NCBI GenBank assembly: GCA_019421365.1
Contig: JAHZFJ010000016.1
Coordinates: forward strand, 20,079 to 84,078
Length of the DNA stretch: 64,000 bases
Direction: 5' to 3'
From: Lachnospiraceae bacterium
GTDB lineage: Bacteria > Bacillota > Clostridia > Lachnospirales > Lachnospiraceae
Part shown: positions 7,691 through 16,140 of the stretch, piece after piece
How positions within the stretch are numbered: position 1 is the first letter of the stretch
Layout: each line of letters starts with the position of its first letter
Position numbers and translations under genes: made by a program
The notes under the pieces: model-generated
Told to the model about the DNA's origin: nothing
Seen by the model: the letters and a program-made list of their open reading frames with translations, nothing else
Database searches by the model: none

Positions 7691-8395
7691 ATGTATAGTT
7701 TTACAAATAGAGTTCGCTATAGCGAAGTAGACATAAACAGACAGTTAGATCTAGCTGGAATAATAAACTATTTTCAGGATTGTACTACCTTTCAATCTGA
7801 AGATCTTCATGTAGGAATTGATTATATGGACGAGGTAAATCGTGCATGGATGTTAAGCTCTTGGCAAATCATTGTTAACCGCAATCCTATTTTCGGAGAG
7901 ACTATAACAACTTCTACGTGGGCATATGATTTCGATAGTATGTTTGGTTATCGTAATTTTACTATAACAGATAAGTCAGATGACGTTTGTGCTTATGCAA
8001 ACTCAATTTGGATTCTAGTAGATTTAAATACTGGACATCCTATTAAACTTAACAAAGAACTCACATCCGCATATCCACTAACTGATCGTATTAATATGGA
8101 TTACGCACCTAGAAAAATCCAAATCCCACCTGATTTGCAAGAGGGACAACCTATTATAGTTGTCAGTTCATTTCTCGATACTAATAATCATGTAAATAAT
8201 GGACAATATATTAAGATAGCGGAAGAATTCCTTCCAGAAGATTTTATTACACATGAGATGCGTGCAGATTACCGTGCATCAGCTCTTCTTGGCGATACAA
8301 TTATACCTGAGTACATGATTTCAGATAAGGAATGCATTGTTACACTCTGTAAACCAAACGGAAAACCCTATGCAGTAATACAATTTATTGCATAA
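7691..8395 (+). CDS. Acyl-ACP thioesterase
   Basis: The protein releases fatty acids from acyl carrier protein in the cytoplasm and belongs to the acyl-ACP thioesterase family (FatA/FatB-like double hotdog). The N-terminal hotdog begins YSFTNRVRYSEVDINRQLDL, followed by IINYFQDCTTFQSEDL. The second hotdog contains SFLDTNNHVNNGQYI, holding the Asn/His pair typical of this family. At 234 residues it matches bacterial members. The ATG has AGGAAGG ~11 nt upstream. A nearer ATG at 7681 leads to a stop after five codons. It is followed 27 bp later by cvfB on the same strand. The structured repeat forms its 5' region. Confidence 0.88.
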   Translation: MYSFTNRVRYSEVDINRQLDLAGIINYFQDCTTFQSEDLHVGIDYMDEVNRAWMLSSWQIIVNRNPIFGETITTSTWAYDFDSMFGYRNFTITDKSDDVCAYANSIWILVDLNTGHPIKLNKELTSAYPLTDRINMDYAPRKIQIPPDLQEGQPIIVVSSFLDTNNHVNNGQYIKIAEEFLPEDFITHEMRADYRASALLGDTIIPEYMISDKECIVTLCKPNGKPYAVIQFIA

Positions 8396-8422
8396 TAACT
8401 TATTATAGAAAGGATTAACTAT

Positions 8423-9274
8423 ATGCATTTAGGAGAAATACAAACATTAAAAATAAACCGCTTTGTTGAGTTCGGTGCCTACCTAGTAGATGTAGATAGC
8501 ACCGCTAACGGTTCAAGCGTTAAGAACGGTGAAGTTCTATTACCAAAAAAGCAGCTTCCCGCAGAGGCTAAAGAAAACGATATGATTGAGGTCTTCCTTT
8601 ATAAAGATTCTGAAGACCGTATGATTGCAACCACAACAATCCCACCATTAACTATCGGTAAACTAAGTGTTCTTACAGTAAAAGAAGTTGCGACAATCGG
8701 AGCTTTCCTTGATTGGGGTCTTTCAAAAGATCTTCTTTTACCATTCAAAGAACAAACTTCACAAGTTAAGGTCGGAGATGAAATTCTTGTAACTCTTTAT
8801 ATTGATAAGAGTAACCGTTTATGTGCCACAATGAAAGTATACGAATATCTACAAACCAATTCTCCATACCAAAAAGACGATAAAGTCGAAGGTATTGTTT
8901 ACGAATTAAGTAGAGACTTCGGTACATTCGTTGCTGTAGATAATATATACTCTGCACTTATTCCTAAGAATGAACTATTCTCAGATTATAAACCAGGAGA
9001 TTTGATTACTGCCCGTGTTATTAACGTTAGGGAAGATGGTAAATTAAATCTAAGTACAAGAGAAAAATCTTATCTTCAACTTGATGAAGATGCCAATATC
9101 GTTTTCGAAGCACTCAAAGCCAATAATGGGTTCCTACCTTACAATGATAAATCAGATCCTGAAAGTATCAAAGCTAAATTTAATTTAAGTAAGAACTCTT
9201 ACAAGAGAGCAATCGGCAGACTCTTTAAAAACAAACAAATCACAATTGAAGATGATGGTATTCATTTAGTATAG
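8423..9274 (+). CDS. cvfB: CvfB-type S1 RNA-binding protein
   Basis: CvfB (YitL family) is an RNA-binding regulator with tandem S1-like OB domains and a C-terminal winged helix. In staphylococci it affects virulence gene expression. The first S1-like domain starts at LKINRFVEFGAYLVDVD and a second at VKEVATIGAFLDWGLSKDLLLP. A third starts near GIVYELSRDFGTFVAVDN. The C-terminal ~60 residues (GFLPYNDKSDPESIKAKFNLSK split as KSDPESIKAKF then KRAIGRLFKNKQI) match the winged-helix end. The length of 283 residues is typical. It probably forms a two-gene operon with the thioesterase. A strong terminator follows. Confidence 0.9.
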   Translation: MHLGEIQTLKINRFVEFGAYLVDVDSTANGSSVKNGEVLLPKKQLPAEAKENDMIEVFLYKDSEDRMIATTTIPPLTIGKLSVLTVKEVATIGAFLDWGLSKDLLLPFKEQTSQVKVGDEILVTLYIDKSNRLCATMKVYEYLQTNSPYQKDDKVEGIVYELSRDFGTFVAVDNIYSALIPKNELFSDYKPGDLITARVINVREDGKLNLSTREKSYLQLDEDANIVFEALKANNGFLPYNDKSDPESIKAKFNLSKNSYKRAIGRLFKNKQITIEDDGIHLV

Positions 9275-9285
9275 GATGCAAAAAA

Positions 9286-9330
9286 GACAATTTTCTATGA
9301 GATCAAACTCATTGAAAATTGTCCTTTTAT
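9286..9330. terminator. Bidirectional terminator between cvfB and the cheY-like gene
   Basis: GACAATTTTC pairs with GAAAATTGTC and inner TGAG/CTCA pairs close the stem. CTTTTATTTA follows on the plus strand, and a T-run (complement of AAAAAA) follows on the minus strand. It serves both convergent genes. Confidence 0.9.
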
Positions 9331-9333
9331 TTA

Positions 9334-9699
9334 CTAACTTTTCATCAGCATTTCCATAGTAACTAGTAATACATCTGGTTCAATTGGTTTTGGAATTAGA
9401 AATTTTAACCCCAAGCTCTTAACTTCATCTATTGTCTCTACATCGCATATAGAGCTCAACATAAGGATCTTTGCCCCTGGCTCTTCTTGTAATAAGACAG
9501 AGGCTGTCTCCATTCCATCGATTCCAGGCATAACTATATCTAAAATAGTAAGATCCGGTTTCATCTCTGCAAACATACGGATTCCTTCTTCACCATTTAC
9601 TGCGTGTCCCATTACCCTATAGTCGTATTTCTGTGTTAACTCTGTTATCTGTCTCTTAATGAATGGAGAATCATCTATTATTAAAATTGTTTTGCTCAT
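9334..9699 (-). CDS. CheY-like single-domain response regulator
   Basis: This is a stand-alone receiver domain of 121 residues with no output domain, as expected for chemotaxis or motility signalling. The acidic pair Asp9-Asp10 and the phospho-acceptor Asp54 (TILDIVMPGIDG) are present. The conserved Ser is in KILMLSS and Lys in FLIPKP. A start at MSKTILIIDD is the usual one for the family. An ATG four codons upstream is also possible, since GGAAAGG is badly spaced for both. The preceding gene on the same strand is CheX-like, a CheY-P phosphatase family, which supports a CheY role. The spacer of ~99 bp between them holds two hairpins. Confidence 0.88.
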   Translation of the reverse strand: MSKTILIIDDSPFIKRQITELTQKYDYRVMGHAVNGEEGIRMFAEMKPDLTILDIVMPGIDGMETASVLLQEEPGAKILMLSSICDVETIDEVKSLGLKFLIPKPIEPDVLLVTMEMLMKS

Positions 9700-9798
9700 A
9701 ATAATAACCATGCCCTTTCCATAGCCTGCAAACTTTGGGCCGCAGGCTCAAATTTGCGTGTGAAAGATTCATCTCTCACACTATTACCTCCTCTTAAG

Positions 9799-10293
9799 TT
9801 ATGCACGACCCGCTAATTCCAAAATATCGTCAATTGTGTATGCAACCTTTAAGATCATTTCCCCGTACTCACTTGTAAAAAAAACACTAGTATAACTCCC
9901 GTATTTATCTACATTACTAATATCTATTTTTTCGTTCTGAACTTCCGGAATACCAAATCTAGCTGATTTTCCTATAAGATTATTAATTGTTGAAATAGCC
10001 TGCCCGGTTGCAATATTGATATACTCCCTTATATATATCATAATATCTTCCCGCGAATTAACCGTTTCCTCACTCATGTCACTAACAATTTGATTTGCTA
10101 ATTCCTGCGACATACAGCAAATCAGGACCAGCTCATACGGCGCACCGGGTTTTATCTTAACTCTTCCTGATATACAATCCTTGTCTAATTCAAACGGCAA
10201 TACCTCTTCAAGTTCAACGCATGTTAAAAACGCTGTCACATCTTTATATCTGTTGATAAACAATTCCCCAACATCCAACGTTAATTGATTCAT
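9799..10293 (-). CDS. CheX/CheC-like chemotaxis phosphatase
   Basis: The 164-residue protein resembles CheX, which dephosphorylates CheY-P. The helix YIREYINIATGQAISTINN carries the Glu-x-x-Asn type motif of the CheC/CheX/FliY group, followed by the conserved IGIPEV-like segment (FGIPEV). Only one such motif is seen, as in CheX. The ATG has GGGGGAG 6 nt upstream. It lies between a flagellar YvyF-like gene and a CheY-like gene, which supports a motility role. The exact target is inferred from context. Confidence 0.78.
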   Translation of the reverse strand: MNQLTLDVGELFINRYKDVTAFLTCVELEEVLPFELDKDCISGRVKIKPGAPYELVLICCMSQELANQIVSDMSEETVNSREDIMIYIREYINIATGQAISTINNLIGKSARFGIPEVQNEKIDISNVDKYGSYTSVFFTSEYGEMILKVAYTIDDILELAGRA

Positions 10294-10323
10294 TACAAGC
10301 TCCCCCTCTACCTATAATAATTC

Positions 10324-10731
10324 TTAGTTGTCTAGGAAACGCATCTTTGCCCTATCATGAAATTCCTTTTTACCCTGTGGCTCTTGGACTTTTTCTTGAT
10401 ATAAATTCCCTAAGTTATTTGCCATCTTGTCCTTACATTTTTTACAAAAACGACCAGTCTTAATAGTTATTCCACATGACTCACAAGCAATACCGATTGG
10501 TGAATCATCAGCAAACGCAAGTCTTTCCTCTCTAATCCATTTCCTAATCTGCCCTGGTGTTACGTCATTCTCCTCTGCAACCTCTTGAAGCCCTGCTCCC
10601 GGATGGTCATAGACATATTCTTTTACTTGTGTAAACTTATCGTCTAACTTCTTCAAACAGGCTTGACATAAAGGCGCTCCTCCAATATAATTAAATAATT
10701 TACCACAATCTTTGCAATTTCTTACATCCAT
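10324..10731 (-). CDS. YvyF-like flagellar operon protein (zinc ribbon plus HTH)
   Basis: The 135-residue protein has two zinc-ribbon Cys pairs at the N-terminus (CKDCGKL, LCQACLKK). A helix-turn-helix-like segment follows (HPGAGLQEVAEENDVTPGQIRKWI). A second set of four Cys lies at the C-terminus (IACESCG, RFCKKCKDK). This matches the flagellar YvyF family, found near comF in Bacillus and clostridia and thought to link competence-type and flagellar gene clusters. Its biochemical function is not settled. It starts 10 nt after the comFC stop with GGAGGGA upstream, so it is translated from the comFC transcript. Confidence 0.8.
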   Translation of the reverse strand: MDVRNCKDCGKLFNYIGGAPLCQACLKKLDDKFTQVKEYVYDHPGAGLQEVAEENDVTPGQIRKWIREERLAFADDSPIGIACESCGITIKTGRFCKKCKDKMANNLGNLYQEKVQEPQGKKEFHDRAKMRFLDN

Positions 10732-10741
10732 GTTATCCCTC

Positions 10742-11449
10742 CTAAAAACCCTTTCCTATACTTAAACTGACAAAATTAATTTCTTTCATTCCCGTCTGTA
10801 ATAATACTTTGGCACATGCATCTATGGTACTACCGGTTGTATATATATCATCAACCAACATAACCTTACTATATGGTGCTGTATTGTAAATAGGATTCAC
10901 AATAAACGCCTCATCTAAGTTTTTTGCTCTTTCCCTATCATTCAATCTTTTCTGTGCCTTGGTTTTATAACAACGTAATAGGTAATTCTCTATGACTGGA
11001 ATCCCTACACTTTTACCTATTCCCCTCGCTAATAGATATGCTTGATTAAACCCTCTCTCTTTTAACTTTGACTTATGTAAAGGTACTGGAATGAGTACCT
11101 CTGGTGCAACTCTTATAATCTCTTCTTTATAATAATGTAGTATCTCTTGAATATAATACTTACTATATTCACGCCTATGATGAAACTTGAAGTTAGCGAT
11201 TGACTTCTTAACCTTTTCATCATAGATCCACAGCGAAATTCCTCTATTGTAATTGTGAGTTGTTTTCGTACAGTCAAAGCAATACTCTTGTTCTTCTTGC
11301 TCTACTGGTTTTCCACATTTCAAACACTTAGGATCTTTTATTACCTGAAATATATTAACACATCCAGGGCAAACAATTTGTTGCCTTGGTGTAATAATAT
11401 TCCCACACACAGGACAACGGTTTGGATATACGTAATCAATTATACTAAT
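10742..11449 (-). CDS. comFC: ComF family protein, probable ATT start
   Basis: ComFC is a phosphoribosyltransferase-like protein needed in competent bacteria for uptake of transforming DNA. The C-terminal PRPP motif is clear (VMLVDDIYTTGST), as is the conserved PVPLHKSKLKERGFNQ block. The N-terminus has a zinc ribbon (CPVCG, CPGC, CLKCG, CFDC). The first GTG (11410) would cut off the first Cys of CPVC. Reading upstream without a stop gives SIIDYVYPNRCPVCGN, the normal ComFC beginning. The only start-like codon there with a ribosome-binding site (GGGAG, 8 nt) is ATT at 11447-11449, so I extend to it. The gene lies 145 bp after recD2 and runs into the yvyF-like gene. Confidence 0.8.
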   Translation of the reverse strand: MSIIDYVYPNRCPVCGNIITPRQQIVCPGCVNIFQVIKDPKCLKCGKPVEQEEQEYCFDCTKTTHNYNRGISLWIYDEKVKKSIANFKFHHRREYSKYYIQEILHYYKEEIIRVAPEVLIPVPLHKSKLKERGFNQAYLLARGIGKSVGIPVIENYLLRCYKTKAQKRLNDRERAKNLDEAFIVNPIYNTAPYSKVMLVDDIYTTGSTIDACAKVLLQTGMKEINFVSLSIGKGF

Positions 11450-11594
11450 AGCCTCGTCTCCCTTTTACTTTAATTAACAATATATATTGACATTATACAT
11501 TATAATCTGAGATAATGCACCATAAAAAATCATGTTTTGTAAATTTTTACTATAATTTTCATGGTTATTGTTACTAACTTCCTATATGATAAAA

Positions 11595-13814
11595 TTATTT
11601 CATGATCTCTTTCAATCTTGTGTCTAGACTTGTATATCTCTCTTGTTCACTTACATTATCAATCATAGACTGTACTACAGAACTGCTCCCTACCAATGTT
11701 ACACAACTCTTTGCCCTTGTTACTGCTGTATATAATAGATTCCGATGTAAAAGCATCTTCGGTCCTGATAATACAGGAATGATTACAGCTGGATATTCAC
11801 TTCCTTGTGATTTGTGTATCGTAATTGCATATGCTAACTCCAGCTCATCTGCCTGTTGAAAAGAGTATTCCACATATCGAATCTCATCGAATACTACTGT
11901 TATAATTTCTGAGTACAAATTAATCTCTTTAATAATGCCGGTATCTCCATTAAAAACACCGGTACCTTTCTCAAAACTCAAACCAAATTGACTCTTACAT
12001 TCCCATTCAATCTGATAGTTATTCTTAATCTGCATTACCTTATCTCCCTCACGGAAGATGCGCCCTGATATCTCTTTCTCACGTTTTCCCGTCTCAACCG
12101 GATTAAGATACATCTGTAACACCTGATTCAATCGATCGACACCTAATTCGCCTTTTCTCATTGGTGTAAGCACTTGAATATCATATGGTTTTGCATTCAC
12201 GTATTTTGGCATCTTATATTTGATTAGGGTAAGCATTACTTGTATAATCACCGTAACATCATCACGCTTTAGCATAAAGAAGTCTCTACTCTTATTATCA
12301 AGTGTAATTGGTTCCCCTTTATTAATCTTATGAGCATTTACAATTATATCACTTTCCTTCGCTTGTCTAAAAATCTTGTTCAATTTGACAACGTGAAAAG
12401 CATTAGATGTAATAACATCTTTTAGAACATTTCCCGGCCCTACGGAAGGTAGCTGGTTTACGTCACCTACTAAGATCAATCTAGTACCCACAGTAATCGC
12501 TCGTAGAAGTGCATTCATTAAACTGATATCAACCATAGACATCTCGTCTATAATAATTGCATCCGCCTCTAGCGGGTTCTCCTCATTTCTCTCAAAATTA
12601 AGCCTTGAGTTAGAGTCATCTGGAGCCCCTGATAATTCTAAAAGTCTATGAATTGTCTGCGCTTCATATCCTGTAGTTTCACTCATTCTCTTTGCTGCAC
12701 GCCCTGTAGGTGCTGCTAAAAGAAAATCTAAGCCTTCTGCCTCAAAGAATTTAATAATCGTATTAATTGTAGTTGTCTTACCAGTACCTGGTCCACCTGT
12801 TATAACAAGTACACCATTACGCACTGCTTCCACAACAGCATCTCTTTGCATCTCATCTAATTCAATCTTTTCGATCTTCTCAATTTTCTTAACTCTATCT
12901 ATAATTTCATCAATACCCACATCATATTGTTCATTCAGATCATGAAGCATACGTGCTACATTCAGCTCACTATAATAATAGTTAGTACTATACACTACCT
13001 TCTTATCATCGATTTCTTTGATTACAACTCTCTTGTCAATCATCATATCCATGATATGTTTCTCAATCTTATCGGGTTCAATTATTAACATCTGTGCCGT
13101 CTTCGCTATTAATAAATCTATTGGTAGATATACATTGCCAGATTGGGAAGCTTGTAACAATACATATAATACGCCTGCTTTAATACGAAACTCTGCATCG
13201 CCACCAATACCCACTTTAGAAGCAATCTCATCTGCAATTCGAAAGCCTACTCCACTGATATCATCTGCTAATTTATATGGGTTTTCTCTAAGCACTTCAT
13301 ACATGCGGCTTCCATACTGCTTGTATATCTTTACGGCTAAATTGTTCGTAATTCCGTACTTTTGTAAGAATAACATCGCATCACGCAAATCCTTCTTATC
13401 TTCAAACTGAGTACCAATCTCTTGCGCTTTTGCTATACTAATTCCCTTTACTTCAGCCAACCTCTCTGGTTCTTGCTCTATTATACGAAATGTATCTTCT
13501 TTAAACTTACGAACAATTCGTGCCGCTAGAGCAACGCCAACACCTTTGACAGCCCCAGATCCGAGATATCGCTCCATTGACATCATATCTTCTGGTTCTT
13601 TAATATCATAGCTCTGTACTTGAAATTGATCTCCATATATTTGGTGCGAGATATAATTACCTTGTAATTCTACATATTCTCCTTCATTAATAAAAGGAAA
13701 ACTTCCCACACAGGTTATATCATCATCTTCTCCGGTTAAGCTTAGCACGGTATAACCATTTTCTTGATTACGATATACTATTTTTTCAACATAACCCTGA
13801 ATTGTTTCACTCAA
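11595..13814 (-). CDS. recD2: ATP-dependent DNA helicase RecD2
   Basis: RecD2 is a 5'-3' superfamily 1B helicase found in bacteria with AddAB rather than RecBCD, acting in repair and replication-fork processing. The N-terminal OB-like domain (residues ~1-75) is followed by helix-hairpin-helix repeats (GSGAVKGVGVALA, EVKGISIAKAQEIG, DDISGVGFRIADEIA). Walker A is GGPGTGKTT at 340-348, GRAAKRM follows, and Walker B is DEMS at 423-426. The C-terminal motif VI region reads AITIHKSQGSEYPAVIIPVL and ALTRA-like TAVTRAKS. The length of 739 residues is normal. The start is TTG with GGAGG 8 nt upstream. Confidence 0.95.
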   Translation of the reverse strand: MSETIQGYVEKIVYRNQENGYTVLSLTGEDDDITCVGSFPFINEGEYVELQGNYISHQIYGDQFQVQSYDIKEPEDMMSMERYLGSGAVKGVGVALAARIVRKFKEDTFRIIEQEPERLAEVKGISIAKAQEIGTQFEDKKDLRDAMLFLQKYGITNNLAVKIYKQYGSRMYEVLRENPYKLADDISGVGFRIADEIASKVGIGGDAEFRIKAGVLYVLLQASQSGNVYLPIDLLIAKTAQMLIIEPDKIEKHIMDMMIDKRVVIKEIDDKKVVYSTNYYYSELNVARMLHDLNEQYDVGIDEIIDRVKKIEKIEKIELDEMQRDAVVEAVRNGVLVITGGPGTGKTTTINTIIKFFEAEGLDFLLAAPTGRAAKRMSETTGYEAQTIHRLLELSGAPDDSNSRLNFERNEENPLEADAIIIDEMSMVDISLMNALLRAITVGTRLILVGDVNQLPSVGPGNVLKDVITSNAFHVVKLNKIFRQAKESDIIVNAHKINKGEPITLDNKSRDFFMLKRDDVTVIIQVMLTLIKYKMPKYVNAKPYDIQVLTPMRKGELGVDRLNQVLQMYLNPVETGKREKEISGRIFREGDKVMQIKNNYQIEWECKSQFGLSFEKGTGVFNGDTGIIKEINLYSEIITVVFDEIRYVEYSFQQADELELAYAITIHKSQGSEYPAVIIPVLSGPKMLLHRNLLYTAVTRAKSCVTLVGSSSVVQSMIDNVSEQERYTSLDTRLKEIMK

Positions 13815-13882
13815 CTATTATTCCTCCATACTCGTGCTTTTTCATCATAATATCATTATACATATTAATAACAAAAAAGAAA

Positions 13883-13925
13883 AGTGCTATTATGTTACAG
13901 GCAACCCTGCAACTATAATAGCACT
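13883..13925 (-). terminator. Terminator of the mbl/flagellar rod gene run
   Basis: AGTGCTATTAT pairs with ATAATAGCACT, with a smaller GCAGG/CCTGC stem in the loop. On the minus strand TTTTCTTTTTTG follows. It ends the flhO-flhP-flgJ transcript before recD2. Confidence 0.88.
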
Positions 13926-13933
13926 CGTCTTAT

Positions 13934-14272
13934 CTATTGACGTTTCATAGATTCATATAACATCTGAGCGATTCCTAGTTCACCTGTTTCACTCATATTT
14001 TTTGCATACTCTTGATATATTGTGTCCCCGAAATACTGCATGTATTCATTGTTATCATCTTCGCTCTCAGGAACCATGCTTGTCTTCATTGATTTGAAAA
14101 CTTGTTCAACAAGATATGATTCAAAATCCTTACAGACCTCCATAAGTTCATCATCCGAAGCTGTAGAAGCATTCGTATTACTTAATTTATCTTTTAATTG
14201 TGTAGCTTGCGTATTTTGTTTATTTAATTCTGATATAGTACTATTATACGAAGCTAAAGAATCGATTGACAT
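13934..14272 (-). CDS. Flagellar rod-binding protein (FlgJ N-terminal domain type)
   Basis: The 112-residue protein matches the rod-binding domain of FlgJ, which caps or chaperones the growing flagellar rod. The core reads LMEVCKDFESYLVEQVFKSMK, then YMQYFGDTIYQEYAKNM and GELGIAQMLYESMK. It lacks the C-terminal muramidase domain of proteobacterial FlgJ, as is normal in Firmicutes. The ATG has AAGGTG ~7 nt upstream. It is the last gene after flhO and flhP and starts 23 bp after the flhP stop. Confidence 0.88.
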   Translation of the reverse strand: MSIDSLASYNSTISELNKQNTQATQLKDKLSNTNASTASDDELMEVCKDFESYLVEQVFKSMKTSMVPESEDDNNEYMQYFGDTIYQEYAKNMSETGELGIAQMLYESMKRQ

Positions 14273-14295
14273 GTCAATTCACCTTCTCTTTCCGA

Positions 14296-15108
14296 TTATC
14301 TAAGGTTATTAGCTTGTTGAAGCATCTCATCTGATGCTGTAATAATCTTCGAGTTCATCTCATACGCCCTTTGAGCCACAATTAAGTTAACCATCTCATC
14401 TGCTGTTTGCACGTTAGAGCTTTCTAGGTAACCTTGTTTAATAGATACATTGGAATTTGCTGCCGCATTAACTCCCCAAATAGCTTCCCCTGAAGCATCT
14501 GTTTCTTTCACAATACTGTCTGAAGATTTTAACAAGCCAGCTGGATTATTGAATTGTGCAACTCCAATTGTAATACCTAATGATTGTGCGTTATTGTTCT
14601 CATCTGGATAACAGAAGTTACCATTTGCATCAACTGTTAATTTAGAAGTATCATACTCTGGACCGAATACTATTGGCTTGCCATTAACATCAAGCACTGG
14701 ATTACCACCTGAAGTTGCAAGTACCATACCTTCACTTCCAGTTGCTAAATTAAAAGACCCACTTCTTGTATAACCTACAGAACCATCTGCCATCTGAACC
14801 ATGAAAAATCCTGAACCTTGAAGAGCAAAGTCATATGTATTACCTGTCTCTTGTAACGATCCTTGTGTATAGTGTGTTGTAATTGCTGAGTTACGTACTC
14901 CTAGACCCACTTGCGCAGATGTTGGTTTAGCATCCCCATTATTATCTGTTGTTGTATCTTGTATTGTTTGGTACAACAATGTTTTAAATTCTGCCGACTC
15001 TTTCTTATAACCAACTGTATTAACATTTGCTAAGTTATTTGCAATTGTATCAAGGTTCGTCTGTTGCGAAACCATACCAGACGCTGCTGTCCATAATGAA
15101 CGCATCAT
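14296..15108 (-). CDS. flhP: Flagellar basal-body rod protein (FlgG/FlhP type)
   Basis: This is a secreted rod component that polymerises in the distal rod. The N-terminus MRSLWTAASGMVSQQTNLDTIANNLANVNTVGYKK is the conserved rod/hook signature. The middle D1-like region includes NTYDFALQGSGFFMV, and the C-terminus has the rod signature SNVQTADEMVNLIVAQRAYEMN. There is no cleavable signal, because type III export is used. I start at the second methionine cluster (MMRSLWTA) because GAGGTG lies 6 nt upstream. A GTG three codons earlier sits in that site. The pair with flhO downstream of mbl matches Bacillus mbl-flhO-flhP. Confidence 0.92.
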   Translation of the reverse strand: MMRSLWTAASGMVSQQTNLDTIANNLANVNTVGYKKESAEFKTLLYQTIQDTTTDNNGDAKPTSAQVGLGVRNSAITTHYTQGSLQETGNTYDFALQGSGFFMVQMADGSVGYTRSGSFNLATGSEGMVLATSGGNPVLDVNGKPIVFGPEYDTSKLTVDANGNFCYPDENNNAQSLGITIGVAQFNNPAGLLKSSDSIVKETDASGEAIWGVNAAANSNVSIKQGYLESSNVQTADEMVNLIVAQRAYEMNSKIITASDEMLQQANNLR

Positions 15109-15198
15109 ATCAAACACCTCTTTCTAAATGATTTTTATCTATATATCATATCCCGGATTAAATAGTAACTGATCCGTTTCCCTATCATATCTTCTTAA

Positions 15199-15972
15199 CT
15201 ATACCTTACCAACTTGATTAACTGTTTGGTCTAACAATTGATCTTGTGTTTTTATTACCTTTTGACCAGCTTCATAGGCTCTAGTAATACTAATCAAATT
15301 AACCATCTCTGAGATAACATTAACATTTGATTGTTCTGTGTAACCTTGTCTTATAGTACCAACGCTATCTTTTTGAACAGCACCTTCTACAGCCTTGTAA
15401 TTATTATCTCCAGCTTTCTCTAGATAATCATAATCTTCAAAGTCTGCTAACTTTACTTTATCAATATATTGTTGATCTGCATAGATTGAACCGTCTGTAT
15501 CAATAGCCACTGTTTGCGCGTTCGTAGGTATCTGAATATCCCCACCTTCACCTTGAAGATGATTGCCATATGCATCAACTAAATATCCGTCTTGTGTCAT
15601 CTTAAAAGAGCCATCTCTTGTATAGCCAAGAGACTCATTACCATTCTTATCAGTAATTGATACAGTGAAAAATCCATTACCTTCAATAGCTAAATCGTAT
15701 GTATTACCAGTTTCACGAAATGAACCTTGTGTATAATCGGTATAATATTCACCAAGTTTTACTCCTAAGCTCATCGTGCCAATAGGTCTATTCGTATAGG
15801 CTTCTGATGCATCATTTATCTTGATCGTCAATGCTTCATCAAATGATTGGCTTGTTACGTTTTCTTTCTTATAACCTACTGTAGCCGCATTAGCTAAGTT
15901 ATTACTTATTGTATCTAATCGTTTCTGCTCATTAATCATTCCTGTATAAGCAGTGTATAATCCTCTAACCAA
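15199..15972 (-). CDS. flhO: Flagellar basal-body rod protein (FlgF/FlhO type)
   Basis: This is a proximal-rod type protein exported by the flagellar type III system. The N-terminal signature is MVRGLYTAYTGMINEQKRLDTISNNLANAATVGYKK. The central region reads NTYDLAIEGNGFFTVSI, and the C-terminus has SNVNVISEMVNLISITRAYEAG. The length is 257 residues. The start codon is TTG with TAGGAGG 8 nt upstream. It lies directly after mbl with an 18-bp-stem terminator in the gap, and before flhP, as in Bacillus subtilis. Confidence 0.92.
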   Translation of the reverse strand: MVRGLYTAYTGMINEQKRLDTISNNLANAATVGYKKENVTSQSFDEALTIKINDASEAYTNRPIGTMSLGVKLGEYYTDYTQGSFRETGNTYDLAIEGNGFFTVSITDKNGNESLGYTRDGSFKMTQDGYLVDAYGNHLQGEGGDIQIPTNAQTVAIDTDGSIYADQQYIDKVKLADFEDYDYLEKAGDNNYKAVEGAVQKDSVGTIRQGYTEQSNVNVISEMVNLISITRAYEAGQKVIKTQDQLLDQTVNQVGKV

Positions 15973-16095
15973 CTCTTATACCTCCTACTGTAAATCTATA
16001 GGTCACTACTGACACTATCTCTTATCCTATATTTCGTCATATTCTTCTAATTTCTTTATAGTGCTTATTATCTATATGGTTTCTTTAAAAATACC

Positions 16096-16138
16096 AATAA
16101 GATTCACATTCCACCCAAGATGGAATGTGAATCTTATT
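16096..16138 (-). terminator. Terminator between mbl and flhO
   Basis: This is an 18-bp perfect stem (left arm 16096-16113, right arm 16121-16138) with a 7-nt loop, starting 2 nt after the mbl stop codon. TATTTTTA follows on the minus strand. It should uncouple mbl from the rod genes. Confidence 0.88.
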
Positions 16139-16140
16139 AT

